Part shown: positions 8,925 to 18,321 of the stretch, one piece after another
How the letters are laid out: every line of letters begins with the position of its first letter
Numbering within the stretch: the stretch's first letter is position 1
Assembly: GCF_003336705.1 (NCBI RefSeq)
Contig: NZ_QMDL01000001.1
Coordinates: 310,001 to 374,000 of the forward strand
Direction of reading: 5' to 3'
DNA length: 64,000 bases
Source: Marinobacter litoralis
Lineage (GTDB): Bacteria; Pseudomonadota; Gammaproteobacteria; Pseudomonadales; Oleiphilaceae
Notes under the pieces: generated by a model
Database searches by the model: none
Told to the model about the DNA's origin: nothing
The model's input: only the letters and a program-made list of their open reading frames with translations
Translations under genes and position numbers: made by a program

Positions 8925-9885
8925 CCCCCTCGCGCACCCGAACAACGTCCGCCATCACCGAAAGGGCAATCTCGGCGGGCGTTTTACTTCCAATGTTCAG
9001 GCCGATAGGCATGTGAATGCGGTCGGCTTGGGCTTCCGTTAAGCCGCCAATTCGCAAGAGGCGTTCCCGACGTTTTTCGGAGGTCCGTTGGGAGCCCATA
9101 ACGCCTATATAGAACGCGTCGGTTTTGATCGCTTCAATAAGGGCGGTATCGTCAATCTTGGGGTCGTGGGTGAGGGCAACCACAGCTGTGGCCCGGTGGC
9201 AGCCTTCACGGGCAATCCAGACCGACGGGAGTTCCTGGCGTAAGGTCACGCCCGGCACATTGAACTGCCGAACTTCCTCGGGCCGGGGGTCACACACAAT
9301 CACTTCAAATCCGAGGCTGTGGGCAAAGCTGGCGCACACGGTTGAGACTGGCGACAGACCGGCAATCACCAGACGTGACACCGGGCCCACGCGCAGGCGC
9401 ACTCGTTGCTCGTTCTGGTCTTCTTCCACTTTGCTGCCCAGACTGTCATCCGGGATGAGTTCAACCTCGCCGGCTTTCAGGCACAGATTGCGCACCAGTG
9501 CCCCGGCCCCCGCCAAAGCTTTCTGTAGTGACTGAAAGTGTTCGAAAGTGTGGTTATTGGCTGGCCAGTGTTCCACCAGCACATCCAGAACACCGCCGCA
9601 GGGAAGACTAACGCGAGGGTTGTCCGGGCCATCTGAGGCACCGTAGCGAACCCGGTTCAAGCGGCCCCGGAACTCTCCGTCCTTCAGTCTGGCCAGAAAA
9701 TCTTCCTCGACACAGCCGCCGGAAAGCGAGCCGCAATGGTCGCCATCAGCTTTTGCGATTAACCAGGAGCCGGGTGCTCGCGGCGATGAGCCAAAGGTGC
9801 TCAATACGGTGCACAGCCAGAAACCTTCGCCGGCCCTGCACCAGTGCATGGCTTGCTCAACCACCTGAATATCCAACGGCTGCAT
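8896..9885 (-). CDS. XdhC-family protein (xanthine dehydrogenase accessory factor/MoCo insertion type)
   Basis: About 329 residues from ATG 9885, chosen for the GGGAGAG ribosome binding site. N-terminal XdhC_CoxI motifs are visible (STFGSSPRAPGSWLIA, SGGCVEEDF) and the C-terminal half has a Rossmann-like segment (VIAGLSPVSTVCASFAHSLGFEVIVCDPR) and the family ending GLNIGSKTPAEIALSVMADVV. XdhC proteins bind molybdenum cofactor and help mature xanthine dehydrogenase-type enzymes. No molybdoenzyme gene is nearby, so the client is unknown. It stands alone, convergent with the hydrolase gene. Confidence 0.85.
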   Translation of the reverse strand: MQPLDIQVVEQAMHWCRAGEGFWLCTVLSTFGSSPRAPGSWLIAKADGDHCGSLSGGCVEEDFLARLKDGEFRGRLNRVRYGASDGPDNPRVSLPCGGVLDVLVEHWPANNHTFEHFQSLQKALAGAGALVRNLCLKAGEVELIPDDSLGSKVEEDQNEQRVRLRVGPVSRLVIAGLSPVSTVCASFAHSLGFEVIVCDPRPEEVRQFNVPGVTLRQELPSVWIAREGCHRATAVVALTHDPKIDDTALIEAIKTDAFYIGVMGSQRTSEKRRERLLRIGGLTEAQADRIHMPIGLNIGSKTPAEIALSVMADVVRVREGVTAPALHPA

Positions 9886-9983
9886 TGATCTCTCCCGACA
9901 GGTTGTTCGATTCGTCTTGTTAGAGGTTGGTATAGGCTGCGCCAACTATATCAGGGCTCAGCTGCAATGTGATCGCCTGCTAT

Positions 9984-10904
9984 TCAATGCCTTGCGGTAT
10001 GGCGATAGTCGCTGGGAGATTTCCCCATGACTTTTTTAAACAGACGAGAGAAATAATAGGCGTCGTCGTAACCCAGTTGTCGGCTGATATCCGCGAACGT
10101 TTGGCTGGTGGTGTCCAGCAGTTCGCACGCCCGTTCCACTTTCAGGTGCAAAAAATGCTGGATGGGAGCAGTACCGGTTTGCTCGCGATAGCGGGTGGCA
10201 AAATGCGCGGGCGACAGGCCGGCGAGTTCAGCCAGCTCATTCAGTGTCAGCCGTTCTTCAAGGTGTTCCCGCATGTAGTTGTGAATAACCTCAAGTTCAG
10301 CCTGTCGTGCTTGCCCGGTTTCGTCGGCATTGATCGGTACCGCCGCCAATAACTGGCGCAGGCGGTTGCTGGCGTGTATCAGCCCTTGAGTGCGAAACCC
10401 CGTTTGGCGGACCGACAGCAAGCCGTTGAAATCCACCAGCAAACGAGGTTGTCGGCCCAAGTGGCGAATGTAGGTGCCATTGGTAAAGCCCATATGTTGC
10501 CGAAACGCTTCCGCTAACGGGCCGGAGTAGTGGGCCCAGTGAATGGACCAGGGGTTGTTCGGATCGGCGGTGTACCGGTGGCTCGCGCCGGCAGGTAACA
10601 GCAGCAGGTCGCCAGAGCCGACGGTGTGGGGGGTTCCCTCTACGTTCAGGAAGGCTTTTCCATCCGTGCAGTAGATCAAAAGATTGTCGCGGTGATGTTC
10701 TCTGTGCATGTGATGACCCACGGCCTTACGGTAGTGGCCAAAGGCAAGGGGGTAAAGCTCTCGGGTCAGGTCATGACTGGCGAGCAGGCGCACGATAGGC
10801 TCTGGAATCACGTATCGAACGCTGTCCGCTGGCACCGGCCATTGCGAGGTTTGTGTCGATTGAGAAAGATTTGTTTTTCTTGGCATCGAAAAATAATCCA
10901 TCAA
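9984..10904 (-). CDS. mmsR: AraC-family transcriptional regulator, MmsR-like
   Basis: A 306-residue regulator with an N-terminal cupin sensor domain (about 45-140, including GDLLLLPAGASHRY and NPWSIHWAHYSG) and a C-terminal double helix-turn-helix (about 205-300: LTLNELAELAGLSPAHFATRYREQTG and FADISRQLGYDDAYYFSRLFKKVMGKSPSDYR). It is divergent from mmsA. In Pseudomonas, MmsR is an AraC-type activator of mmsAB, the same arrangement as here, so regulation of the valine operon is likely. ATG at 10886 is an alternative start. Confidence 0.8.
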   Translation of the reverse strand: MMDYFSMPRKTNLSQSTQTSQWPVPADSVRYVIPEPIVRLLASHDLTRELYPLAFGHYRKAVGHHMHREHHRDNLLIYCTDGKAFLNVEGTPHTVGSGDLLLLPAGASHRYTADPNNPWSIHWAHYSGPLAEAFRQHMGFTNGTYIRHLGRQPRLLVDFNGLLSVRQTGFRTQGLIHASNRLRQLLAAVPINADETGQARQAELEVIHNYMREHLEERLTLNELAELAGLSPAHFATRYREQTGTAPIQHFLHLKVERACELLDTTSQTFADISRQLGYDDAYYFSRLFKKVMGKSPSDYRHTARH

Positions 10905-11029
10905 GAGCGAAATTTAGTCAATCACCTATTGTTGGTGTGCGTGCTAGTCTGTGGGTAAATCATCGCCTTGGTGTGGTTGGTAGACGACCACCGAGGCGTT
11001 CCGGATAACAACAACCACGGGACAGCATC
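10905..11029. promoter_or_regulatory. divergent regulatory region between mmsR and mmsA
   Basis: The 125-base gap must hold both promoters. It contains an imperfect inverted repeat (CGCCTTGGT near 10964 against ACCACCGAGGCG at 10987-10998) in the probable 5' leader of mmsA. I found no perfect copy of the LiuR-type palindrome here, which fits control by the divergent AraC regulator instead. No confident -35/-10 pair was assigned. Confidence 0.4.
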
Positions 11030-12523
11030 ATGAAGAAAGTACCTCAGTATATTGCCGGTGAATTTGCGCAGAGCCAGACCGAAAACTGGATCGACGTGAC
11101 CAACCCTGCCACCAACGAAGTGATCGCTCAGGTGCCTTGTGCGACTACTGATGAAATGCGTCAGGCCATCGACAACGCCGGCGAAGTGTTCAAAAGCTGG
11201 AAAGAAACGCCGATTTCCGAGCGAGCGCGGGTGATGCTCCGTTACCAGGCATTGCTGAAAGAACATCACGACGAGATTGCCGAAATCCTGTCACAGGAAA
11301 CCGGCAAGACGTTTGATGATGCCAAGGGTGATGTGTGGCGCGGTATTGAAGTGGTTGAGCACGCCGCGAACGTCGCTTCCATGATGATGGGCGAAACGGT
11401 CGAAAACGTGGCCCGCGAAGTCGATACACACTCCTGGATTCAGCCGCTGGGTGTTTGTGCCGGTATCACGCCTTTTAACTTCCCGGCGATGATTCCGCTG
11501 TGGATGTTCCCCATGGCCATCGCCTGCGGTAACACCTTTATTTTGAAGCCGTCCGAGCAGGATCCTCTCACGCCAATGCGACTGGCGGAACTGTTTGAGG
11601 AAGCTGGCGCTCCCAAAGGCGTTCTGCAGGTAGTACACGGTGCTAAAGAGCAGGTAGACACGCTGCTGAATGACCCGGCCATCAAAGCCATTTCGTTTGT
11701 AGGTTCCGTACCTGTCGGTCGTTACATTTATGAAACCGGCACTCGCAACATGAAGCGTGTTCAGAGCTTTGCCGGTGCGAAGAACCACATGGTCATCATG
11801 CCCGATGCCGATAAGCAGCAAGTTCTGAATGCTCTGGTTGGTGCTTCTGTGGGCGCAGCGGGCCAGCGTTGTATGGCGATTTCCGTCGCGGTATTCGTGG
11901 GCGCGGCTCAAGAGTGGATTCCGGAACTGAAAGAAGCCATGGCTAAGGTTCGCCCGGGTGCCTGGAACGATTCCGGCGCCAGCTACGGTCCCGTCATCAG
12001 CGCTAAGGCCAAAGAACGTGTTGAATCTTTGATCGCCACCGGTGAAGCCCAGGGTGCAAAGCTGATGCTGGATGGCCGTGGATGCACCGTTGAAGGTTTC
12101 CCCGATGGCCATTGGGTTGGGCCAACCTTGTTCAGTGAAGTGACCACCGAGATGGATATCTACAACGAAGAAATCTTCGGTCCTGTGTTGTGCTGCATGA
12201 ACGCAGATTCACTGGGCGATGCGATCGAACTGATCAACAACAGCCCCTACGGTAACGGCACGTCTATCTTTACCAACCATGGTGGTGCGGCACGTCGCTT
12301 CCAGCATGAAATCGAGGTTGGTCAGGTGGGTGTGAATATTCCCATCCCGGTACCCCTCCCGTTCTTCTCGTTCACCGGTTGGAAGGGTTCTTTCTACGGT
12401 GACCAACACGCTTACGGTAAGCAGGCGGTTCGTTTCTATACCGAGACCAAAACCGTGACTTCCCGCTGGTTTAACAGCGAGGCCACTTCGTCAGAAGCCA
12501 ACTTCTCTATTCAGCTGCGCTAA
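11030..12523 (+). CDS. mmsA: CoA-acylating methylmalonate-semialdehyde dehydrogenase
   Basis: A 497-residue aldehyde dehydrogenase of the MmsA branch. Family features include [25 protein letters not shown] (in parts), [28 protein letters not shown] and the catalytic Cys near residue 281 in AGQRCMAIS. The enzyme converts methylmalonate semialdehyde to propionyl-CoA with NAD+ and CoA, the last step of valine breakdown, and also acts on malonate semialdehyde. It is the first gene of a five-gene operon that supplies all steps from isobutyryl-CoA. Length is normal for the family. Confidence 0.95.
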   Translation: MKKVPQYIAGEFAQSQTENWIDVTNPATNEVIAQVPCATTDEMRQAIDNAGEVFKSWKETPISERARVMLRYQALLKEHHDEIAEILSQETGKTFDDAKGDVWRGIEVVEHAANVASMMMGETVENVAREVDTHSWIQPLGVCAGITPFNFPAMIPLWMFPMAIACGNTFILKPSEQDPLTPMRLAELFEEAGAPKGVLQVVHGAKEQVDTLLNDPAIKAISFVGSVPVGRYIYETGTRNMKRVQSFAGAKNHMVIMPDADKQQVLNALVGASVGAAGQRCMAISVAVFVGAAQEWIPELKEAMAKVRPGAWNDSGASYGPVISAKAKERVESLIATGEAQGAKLMLDGRGCTVEGFPDGHWVGPTLFSEVTTEMDIYNEEIFGPVLCCMNADSLGDAIELINNSPYGNGTSIFTNHGGAARRFQHEIEVGQVGVNIPIPVPLPFFSFTGWKGSFYGDQHAYGKQAVRFYTETKTVTSRWFNSEATSSEANFSIQLR

Positions 12524-12545
12524 TCGCGCAGCCAGGAGTCGAGTC

Positions 12546-13712
12546 ATGGATTTCAACCTGACGGAAGACCAGCTAGCGTTTCGGGAAGCCGCAAGGGCGT
12601 TCGCCGAGAAAACCATGGCCCCGTTCGCGGGGCAGTGGGATATCGACCACACCTTCCCAGTGGAGGTGATGAAACAAGCTGGCGAAATGGGCTTTATGGG
12701 GATTTATACCCCGGAAGCCCTCGGTGGCATGGGGCTGTCCCGGATGGATACGTCCGTGATTGTGGAAGAGCTGGCCATGGCTTGCCCTTCCACGGCCGCG
12801 TTTATCACCATCCACAATATGGCCACCTGGATGGTCGCCAGCTTTGCCGATGACGAGCTTAAACAAACGTTTGTGCCGAAGATGGCGAGCGGGGAGTGGC
12901 TGGCATCGTACTGTCTGACCGAACCGGGTGCCGGTTCGGACGCCGCGAGCCTGCGAACCAAAGCGGTTTGCGACGGTGATAGCTACGTGATCAACGGCAG
13001 CAAAATGTTCATTTCCGGTGCCGGTGCCACGGACGTGTTGGTGCTGATGGCCCGCACGGGTGACGCGGACAGCGGCGCAAAAGGCATATCCACCTTTGTG
13101 ATTCCGGCGGATGCTGAGGGTGTTTCCTACGGAAAAAACGAAGAAAAAATGGGTTGGCACAGTCAGCCCACTAGGATGGTCACCCTTGAAGACGTTCGCA
13201 TTCCAGCCAGCAACCGCGTCGGTGAAGAAGGCGACGGTTTTGCCATCGCCATGAAGGGGCTGGATGGTGGCCGCTTGAACATAGCAACCTGTTCGTTGGG
13301 CGGCGCGCAGGCCGCGCTTCTTCGAGCCCGCAATTACCTGCATGAGCGTCAGCAATTCGGTAAGCCACTGGCCGCGTTTCAGGCCTTACAGTTCAAACTG
13401 GCGGATATGGCGACGAATCTTGTGGCAGCGCGCCAAATGGTGCGGCTGGGCGCGTTTAAACTGGACAGCAAAGACCCGGAAGCCACTCTGCACTGTGCCA
13501 TGGCCAAACGCTTTGCCACCGACGCCTGCTTTGAGGTGGCTAATGAAGCACTGCAATTGCATGGCGGATACGGTTATATCCGGGAGTACCCGCTTGAACG
13601 CTATGTGCGGGATTTGCGAGTGCATCAGATTCTGGAAGGCACCAACGAAATCATGCGCATGATCATTGCTCGCCGATTGCTGGATGATGGCGTGGCTGAA
13701 GCCATTCAGTGA
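12546..13712 (+). CDS. acyl-CoA dehydrogenase, probably isobutyryl-CoA dehydrogenase (IvdC-like)
   Basis: A 388-residue flavin acyl-CoA dehydrogenase with the three usual domains. Signatures are YCLTEPGAGSDAASLRTKA, GGRLNIATCSLGGAQAALL, and the catalytic loop QILEGTNEIMRMII, where the Glu is the usual base of short-chain members. Its position between mmsA and an enoyl-CoA hydratase gene, followed by 3-hydroxyisobutyryl-CoA hydrolase, points to isobutyryl-CoA to methacrylyl-CoA as the main reaction. Other branched short acyl-CoAs are possible substrates. Start ATG has CAGGAG upstream. Confidence 0.88.
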   Translation: MDFNLTEDQLAFREAARAFAEKTMAPFAGQWDIDHTFPVEVMKQAGEMGFMGIYTPEALGGMGLSRMDTSVIVEELAMACPSTAAFITIHNMATWMVASFADDELKQTFVPKMASGEWLASYCLTEPGAGSDAASLRTKAVCDGDSYVINGSKMFISGAGATDVLVLMARTGDADSGAKGISTFVIPADAEGVSYGKNEEKMGWHSQPTRMVTLEDVRIPASNRVGEEGDGFAIAMKGLDGGRLNIATCSLGGAQAALLRARNYLHERQQFGKPLAAFQALQFKLADMATNLVAARQMVRLGAFKLDSKDPEATLHCAMAKRFATDACFEVANEALQLHGGYGYIREYPLERYVRDLRVHQILEGTNEIMRMIIARRLLDDGVAEAIQ

Positions 13713-13742
13713 CGGGCCAATAGATAACAAAAGGATTCAATC

Positions 13743-14522
13743 ATGAGTGAACTGATCCAACTCGAAAAACGCGACCATATTGCGATTCTTACCATTGCCA
13801 ACCCACCGGCCAACACCTGGACGGTGGATTCGTTAGCCGCTCTGAAGAAGACCATCGAAGAGCTGAACGATGACCAGAACATATACGCATTGGTGGTGAC
13901 AGGGCAGGGCGAGAAGTTCTTCTCAGCCGGTGCTGACCTGAAAACTTTCGCCGACGGCGACCGGGCCAGAGCCAATGAAATGGCTCAACGCTTTGGTGAA
14001 GCTTTTGCCGCTTTGACCGGCTTCCGGGGCGTTTCGATAGCTGCGATTAACGGTTACGCCATGGGCGGCGGCCTGGAGTGTGCGTTGTCCTGCGATATCC
14101 GCATTGCCGAAGAGCATGCGCAGATGGCGCTGCCTGAAGCCAGTGTCGGCCTGTTGCCCTGTGCCGGTGGCACCCAGAACTTGCCTTGGTTGGTCGGTGA
14201 AGGTTGGGCCAAGCGGATGATTCTGTGCGGTGAGCGCGTGACAGCAGAAAAAGCGCAGCAAATTGGATTGGTTGAAGAAGTTGTGCCGTCTGGCCAATCG
14301 CTGGAAAAAGCACTGAAGCTGGCGGAAGGCGCTTGCAAACAAAGCCCGTCGTCTATCGCGCGCTGCAAACAGTTGGTGATGAGTGCCCGCGATGGCCGCA
14401 GCCATAGCGACGGGTGGCGCATGGAGCGTGAGTTATTCGTCGAATTGTTCCACACGGAAGATCAAAAAGAAGGCGTTAACGCGTTTCTCGAGAAACGTAA
14501 GCCGGAATGGAAAAACCAATAA
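13743..14522 (+). CDS. enoyl-CoA hydratase (methacrylyl-CoA hydratase, IvdD-like)
   Basis: A 259-residue crotonase-fold protein. The oxyanion-hole region FFSAGADLKTFAD and the GGGLECALSCDIRIAEEHAQMALPEASVG segment (in parts) are intact, with a Glu at the usual second catalytic position. In this operon it should hydrate methacrylyl-CoA to 3-hydroxyisobutyryl-CoA; related short enoyl-CoAs may be used too. The gene sits 30 bases after the dehydrogenase and has AAAGGA before the ATG. Confidence 0.88.
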   Translation: MSELIQLEKRDHIAILTIANPPANTWTVDSLAALKKTIEELNDDQNIYALVVTGQGEKFFSAGADLKTFADGDRARANEMAQRFGEAFAALTGFRGVSIAAINGYAMGGGLECALSCDIRIAEEHAQMALPEASVGLLPCAGGTQNLPWLVGEGWAKRMILCGERVTAEKAQQIGLVEEVVPSGQSLEKALKLAEGACKQSPSSIARCKQLVMSARDGRSHSDGWRMERELFVELFHTEDQKEGVNAFLEKRKPEWKNQ

Positions 14523-14533
14523 CCGGAGCCGTT

Positions 14534-15616
14534 ATGAGTGATCAACCAATAGTATTTGAAGAGTGGAACACCAGCGACGGTGCGCGCATTGCGGTCGCCC
14601 GGCTGAACACGCCACGAAACTTGAATTCTTTGTCCATGGAGATGATTCGACTGCTCAAACCGCAGTTGGAACGTTGGGCCGAAGACACCAGTGTTCGGGC
14701 TGTATGGCTGGAAGCAGAGGGCGAGAAAGCCTTCTGCGCGGGCGGTGATATTGTCTCGCTGTACCGGAGCATGACCGAATCCGGAAAGCTGAGCGAGGGC
14801 GAGCAGTTTTTTACCGAAGAGTATGAACTGGATTACCTGATTCACACGTTTCCCAAGCCCATCGTATGTTGGGGTAATGGCATCGTCATGGGTGGCGGTA
14901 TCGGCCTGATGGTGGGGGCTTCACACCGGGTGGTGACCGAGAACTCCAAATTGGCCATGCCGGAAGTCAGCATCGGTCTGTACCCGGACATTGGTGCCGG
15001 TTGGTTCCTGAACCGTATGCCTATGCGCACGGGCCTGTTTCTCGGGCTGACCGGCGCGCGCATGAACGCCGCTGACGCGCTGTTTGTGGATATGGCTGAC
15101 CGATTCATTAGTCACGATCTGAAAGCGCAAGTGATCGAAGGCCTGAAAGCCGCCACCTGGCAAAACGGCGATAGCCACAACGTGGTCAGTGGTGTGCTCA
15201 AACAGTTCGAGCAACAAAGCGCCGAGGCGTTGCCAGAATCTCCGGTTCGCAAGCACTTTGATGAGATCCAGCAAGCGACCGATGCCGGCTCAGTGGAGCA
15301 AGTTGTGGCTCAGCTGCAGGAGCTTGGAAGCCGCGATGACTGGTTAGGCAAAGCCGTAAAAGGCGTCGCGAAAGCATCGCCTACGGCATTGGCGCTGACC
15401 TGGCGGCACTATCACCGTAGCAAGCTGGATGGTTTGAAGCAGGTGCTGGATAACGAACTGGTGCTGTCTAAAAACTGTTTGAAGAAGGGTGAGTTTGCCG
15501 AAGGCATTCGGGCCTTGTTGATTGATAAAGATATGCAGCCGCGCTGGCGCTACGCCTCATTGGCGGAGATGGACAGTCAGTGGGTTGATGAATTTTTCAG
15601 CCTGAACGCCGGGTAA
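14534..15616 (+). CDS. 3-hydroxyisobutyryl-CoA hydrolase (IvdE-like)
   Basis: About 360 residues from ATG 14534, with CCGGAG upstream; an earlier ATG at 14507 lies inside the previous gene. It is a crotonase-superfamily protein of the HIBCH type, longer than hydratases. Diagnostic parts are AFCAGGDIVSLYRSM, GIVMGGGIGLMVGASHRVV and MPEVSIGLYPDIGAGWFLNRM. The enzyme hydrolyses 3-hydroxyisobutyryl-CoA to free 3-hydroxyisobutyrate, which lowers the toxic methacrylyl-CoA pool and feeds MmsB, encoded next. Confidence 0.92.
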   Translation: MSDQPIVFEEWNTSDGARIAVARLNTPRNLNSLSMEMIRLLKPQLERWAEDTSVRAVWLEAEGEKAFCAGGDIVSLYRSMTESGKLSEGEQFFTEEYELDYLIHTFPKPIVCWGNGIVMGGGIGLMVGASHRVVTENSKLAMPEVSIGLYPDIGAGWFLNRMPMRTGLFLGLTGARMNAADALFVDMADRFISHDLKAQVIEGLKAATWQNGDSHNVVSGVLKQFEQQSAEALPESPVRKHFDEIQQATDAGSVEQVVAQLQELGSRDDWLGKAVKGVAKASPTALALTWRHYHRSKLDGLKQVLDNELVLSKNCLKKGEFAEGIRALLIDKDMQPRWRYASLAEMDSQWVDEFFSLNAG

Positions 15617-15658
15617 CAATCCCCCCGGCGGATTGCCACAATAACAAGGAGAAATACT

Positions 15659-16546
15659 ATGGCGAAGATAACGTTTATTGGTCTCGGTAATATGGGGGCG
15701 CCGATGGCCTCCAATCTGGTTAAAGCCGGGCATCAGGTGACGGTATTTGATTTGTCCGCATCGGCTGTTGAGGCGCTGGTTTCCGAAGGTGCAAGCAGCG
15801 CAGAGAGTGGAAAAGCGGCTGCCGAAGGAGCCGAATGCGTTATTACCATGTTGCCTGCAGGCAAGCATGTAGAAGCGGTTTATCTGGGAGAGGAGGGTCT
15901 GCTGTCAGCCTTGCCTGAAGGCACGCTGGTGATTGATTCCTCAACCATTGCGCCGGAAACAGCCCGCAGCGTAGCCGAAGAAGCAACGGCCAAAGGCCTG
16001 GCGTTCATCGATGCGCCAGTCTCCGGGGGCGTAGGCGGCGCGAAAGCCGGTACCTTGACCTTCATCTGTGGTGGCGAGGCCAGCACCTTCGAGAGGGCCA
16101 AGCCGATTCTCGAGGATATGGGGAAGAACATATTCCACGCAGGGCCTTTCGGGGCCGGGCAAGTTGCCAAAATCTGTAACAACATGCTGTTGGCCATCCT
16201 GATGGCGGGTACCAGCGAAGCCTTGGCGTTGGGTGCCAAAAACGGTTTGGACCCCGCGGTGTTGTCAGAGGTAATGAAGCAGAGTTCGGGTGGTAACTGG
16301 GCATTGAACGTCTACAACCCTTGGCCGGGGGTTATGGAAGGGGTTCCAGCGTCTCGGAATTATGAGGGCGGCTTTTTGGTGAATCTGATGACTAAGGATT
16401 TAGGCTTGGCGTTTGATAACGCCGTCACGAATCAGGCTTCTATTCCAATGGGGTCTTTGGCTCGAAACTTGTTCCAACTGCATGCAGGGCAAGGTAACGG
16501 AGAGCTGGATTTCTCCAGCATTTTAAGGCTGTTTCAGCCGGAGTGA
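15659..16546 (+). CDS. mmsB: 3-hydroxyisobutyrate dehydrogenase
   Basis: A 295-residue beta-hydroxyacid dehydrogenase. The N-terminal NAD-binding motif is FIGLGNMGAPMASNL, the substrate motif DAPVSGGVGGAKAGTLTFICGG (in two parts) lies near residues 119-140, and the catalytic Lys is in GQVAKICNNML. It oxidises 3-hydroxyisobutyrate to methylmalonate semialdehyde, the substrate of MmsA encoded first in the same operon. AAGGAG precedes the ATG. It is the last gene, followed by a strong terminator. Confidence 0.95.
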   Translation: MAKITFIGLGNMGAPMASNLVKAGHQVTVFDLSASAVEALVSEGASSAESGKAAAEGAECVITMLPAGKHVEAVYLGEEGLLSALPEGTLVIDSSTIAPETARSVAEEATAKGLAFIDAPVSGGVGGAKAGTLTFICGGEASTFERAKPILEDMGKNIFHAGPFGAGQVAKICNNMLLAILMAGTSEALALGAKNGLDPAVLSEVMKQSSGGNWALNVYNPWPGVMEGVPASRNYEGGFLVNLMTKDLGLAFDNAVTNQASIPMGSLARNLFQLHAGQGNGELDFSSILRLFQPE

Positions 16547-16552
16547 TTCGAG

Positions 16553-16580
16553 AAGGGCGACTAGGTTCGCCCTTTTCTTT
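16553..16580 (+). terminator. rho-independent terminator after mmsB
   Basis: An 8-bp stem AAGGGCGA / TCGCCCTT with a 6-base loop is followed by TTCTTTTAG. It starts 7 bases after the mmsB stop and separates the valine operon from the acyl-CoA ligase gene. Confidence 0.85.
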
Positions 16581-16590
16581 TAGCCTAAAG

Positions 16591-16606
16591 TTTACCTTTA
16601 CGTAAG
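16591..16606 (+). promoter_or_regulatory. degenerate LiuR-type operator before the acyl-CoA ligase gene
   Basis: TTTACCTTTACGTAAG matches 13 of 16 positions of the perfect palindrome TTTACGTTAACGTAAA found before liuR. It lies 66 bases before the ligase ATG, in the promoter interval. LiuR sites of this form are known for gammaproteobacterial branched-chain catabolism genes; binding here is inferred. Confidence 0.55.
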
Positions 16607-16671
16607 ATGTATGTCGTGCTAAATCTGTATGAAGCATGTGTAAGTGAACACAACAACAATAGGAGAGGACG

Positions 16672-18321
16672 ATGAGCCTTCCGCAATATCATGATGTGTA
16701 CAGCAACTTTGATGCGGCCGCACTGGAGTCAGAGGTCCTGGACGGTCGCTTGGACAGTGGCTTGAACGTATGCCACGAAATTTGCGATAAATGGGCTGCT
16801 GACCCGCAAAAGGTCGCGCTCTACTACGAAAAAACCGATGGCGGCGACGGTGTGCTTACCTTTGCCGAGCTTAAGTCTGCTTCCGCTCGCTTCGCGAACT
16901 ATCTTCAGTCCCTCGGTATCAGCAAGGGCGATCGCGTCGCTGGTTTGTTGCCTCGCGGCCCCGAGTTGTTGATCGTCATTGCCGGTACTTTACGTTTGGG
17001 TGCCGTGTATCAACCGCTGTTTACCGCCTTTGGCTCTGGTGCCATTGAATATCGGCTGGAAAGAGCCGGTACCCGTCTGGTGGTCACCGACCCGGATAAT
17101 TACCCCAAGCTGGGCGATGTGAAAGGCTGCCCGCCCGTGCTGTGCCGCAACGCAGCCGCAACTGGCGATGATGTGCCCGATTTCGAACAAGTGCTGAGCG
17201 CCCAGTCCGATCAATTCGAACCGGTAATGATCACCGGCAGCGATCCCTTCTTGCAGATGTTTACCTCCGGAACCGTAGGTAAAGCCAAGGGCGTTGCCGT
17301 GCCGGCCAAAGCACTGCTGGCCTTCTACGTTTACATGAAGTACGCCATCGACCTGCGTGAAGACGACGTATTCTGGAACGTGGCTGATCCCGGCTGGGCA
17401 TACGGCCTGTACTACGCCGTGACCGGTCCGCTGTTAATGGGCCACGCTACCCACTTCAATCCCAATGCGTTCACGCCAGAATCCACCTACGACATGATCC
17501 GCAAATACGGGATCACCAATCTCGCGGCAGCTCCAACCGCTTATCGTTTGCTGAAAGCCAACGACCAAGTATTGCCGGAAGGCGAAACGCTGGGTTTACG
17601 TGTGTGTAGCAGCGCCGGTGAGCCACTGAATCCTGAGGTGGTGAACTGGATCGACCGTCGTTTTGGTTGCCCGGTAAAAGATCATTACGGCCAGACCGAA
17701 ACAGGTATGACTTGCTGTAATTTCCATGCGCTGGAACACCCGATGCGAGATGGGGCCATGGGGTATGCCTCCCCGGGCCATCGTGTGGTTGCGTTGAATA
17801 CCAAATACGAAGAAGTGGCTGCGGGAGAGGTCGGTCAGTTGGCGGTGGATACCAAAGCTTCGCCGCTCTTCCATTTCGACGGTTATACCTGGGGTGAAAA
17901 AGATCCGTTCGCCAACGGCTACTACCTGACGGGCGACATGGTGGTTTGCCATGGCGATGGCAGTTTCTCCTTCAGTGGCCGGGACGATGACATCATCACC
18001 ACCGCCGGTTACCGGGTTGGCCCGGCCGATGTGGAAAGCACCTTGCTGGAACATGCCGCCGTGGCCGAATCGGGCGTGGTTGCGAAGCCGGATGAAAAGC
18101 GAGGCTCCATCATCAAAGCTTATGTGGTGATCAAAGCAGGCCAGGAGCCGGTAGACGAACAAAGCCTGAAGGGCGAACTGCAGGAGTTGGTGCGCCGGCG
18201 CTTATCGACCCATGCCTTCCCTCGGGAAATTGAGTTCGTGGACGAACTGCCGAAAACGCCCAGTGGCAAGATTCAGCGCTTTATGCTGAGAAATCGGGCT
18301 GAGGAAGAGGTTTCGGCATGA
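16672..18321 (+). CDS. AMP-forming acyl-CoA synthetase (AcsA/ACSM-like)
   Basis: A 549-residue ANL-superfamily adenylating enzyme. The P-loop MFTSGTVGKAKGVAVP lies near residue 197, the core motif DHYGQTETGM near 340, TGDMVVCHGDGSFSFSGRDDD near 420-440 and the catalytic Lys in TPSGKIQR near 528. It activates a carboxylic acid as acyl-AMP and then acyl-CoA. The sequence looks closer to acetyl/medium-chain synthetases than to FadD. Its stop overlaps the thioesterase start (ATGA), and a Liv-type importer follows, so the substrate may be a small or branched acid brought in by that system. Substrate is inferred only. Confidence 0.85.
   Translation: MSLPQYHDVYSNFDAAALESEVLDGRLDSGLNVCHEICDKWAADPQKVALYYEKTDGGDGVLTFAELKSASARFANYLQSLGISKGDRVAGLLPRGPELLIVIAGTLRLGAVYQPLFTAFGSGAIEYRLERAGTRLVVTDPDNYPKLGDVKGCPPVLCRNAAATGDDVPDFEQVLSAQSDQFEPVMITGSDPFLQMFTSGTVGKAKGVAVPAKALLAFYVYMKYAIDLREDDVFWNVADPGWAYGLYYAVTGPLLMGHATHFNPNAFTPESTYDMIRKYGITNLAAAPTAYRLLKANDQVLPEGETLGLRVCSSAGEPLNPEVVNWIDRRFGCPVKDHYGQTETGMTCCNFHALEHPMRDGAMGYASPGHRVVALNTKYEEVAAGEVGQLAVDTKASPLFHFDGYTWGEKDPFANGYYLTGDMVVCHGDGSFSFSGRDDDIITTAGYRVGPADVESTLLEHAAVAESGVVAKPDEKRGSIIKAYVVIKAGQEPVDEQSLKGELQELVRRRLSTHAFPREIEFVDELPKTPSGKIQRFMLRNRAEEEVSA

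Noticed and set aside
11291..12112. 273-residue minus-strand frame across mmsA
   Set aside because: Shadow of an aldehyde dehydrogenase gene with strong codon bias; no start signal or motif.
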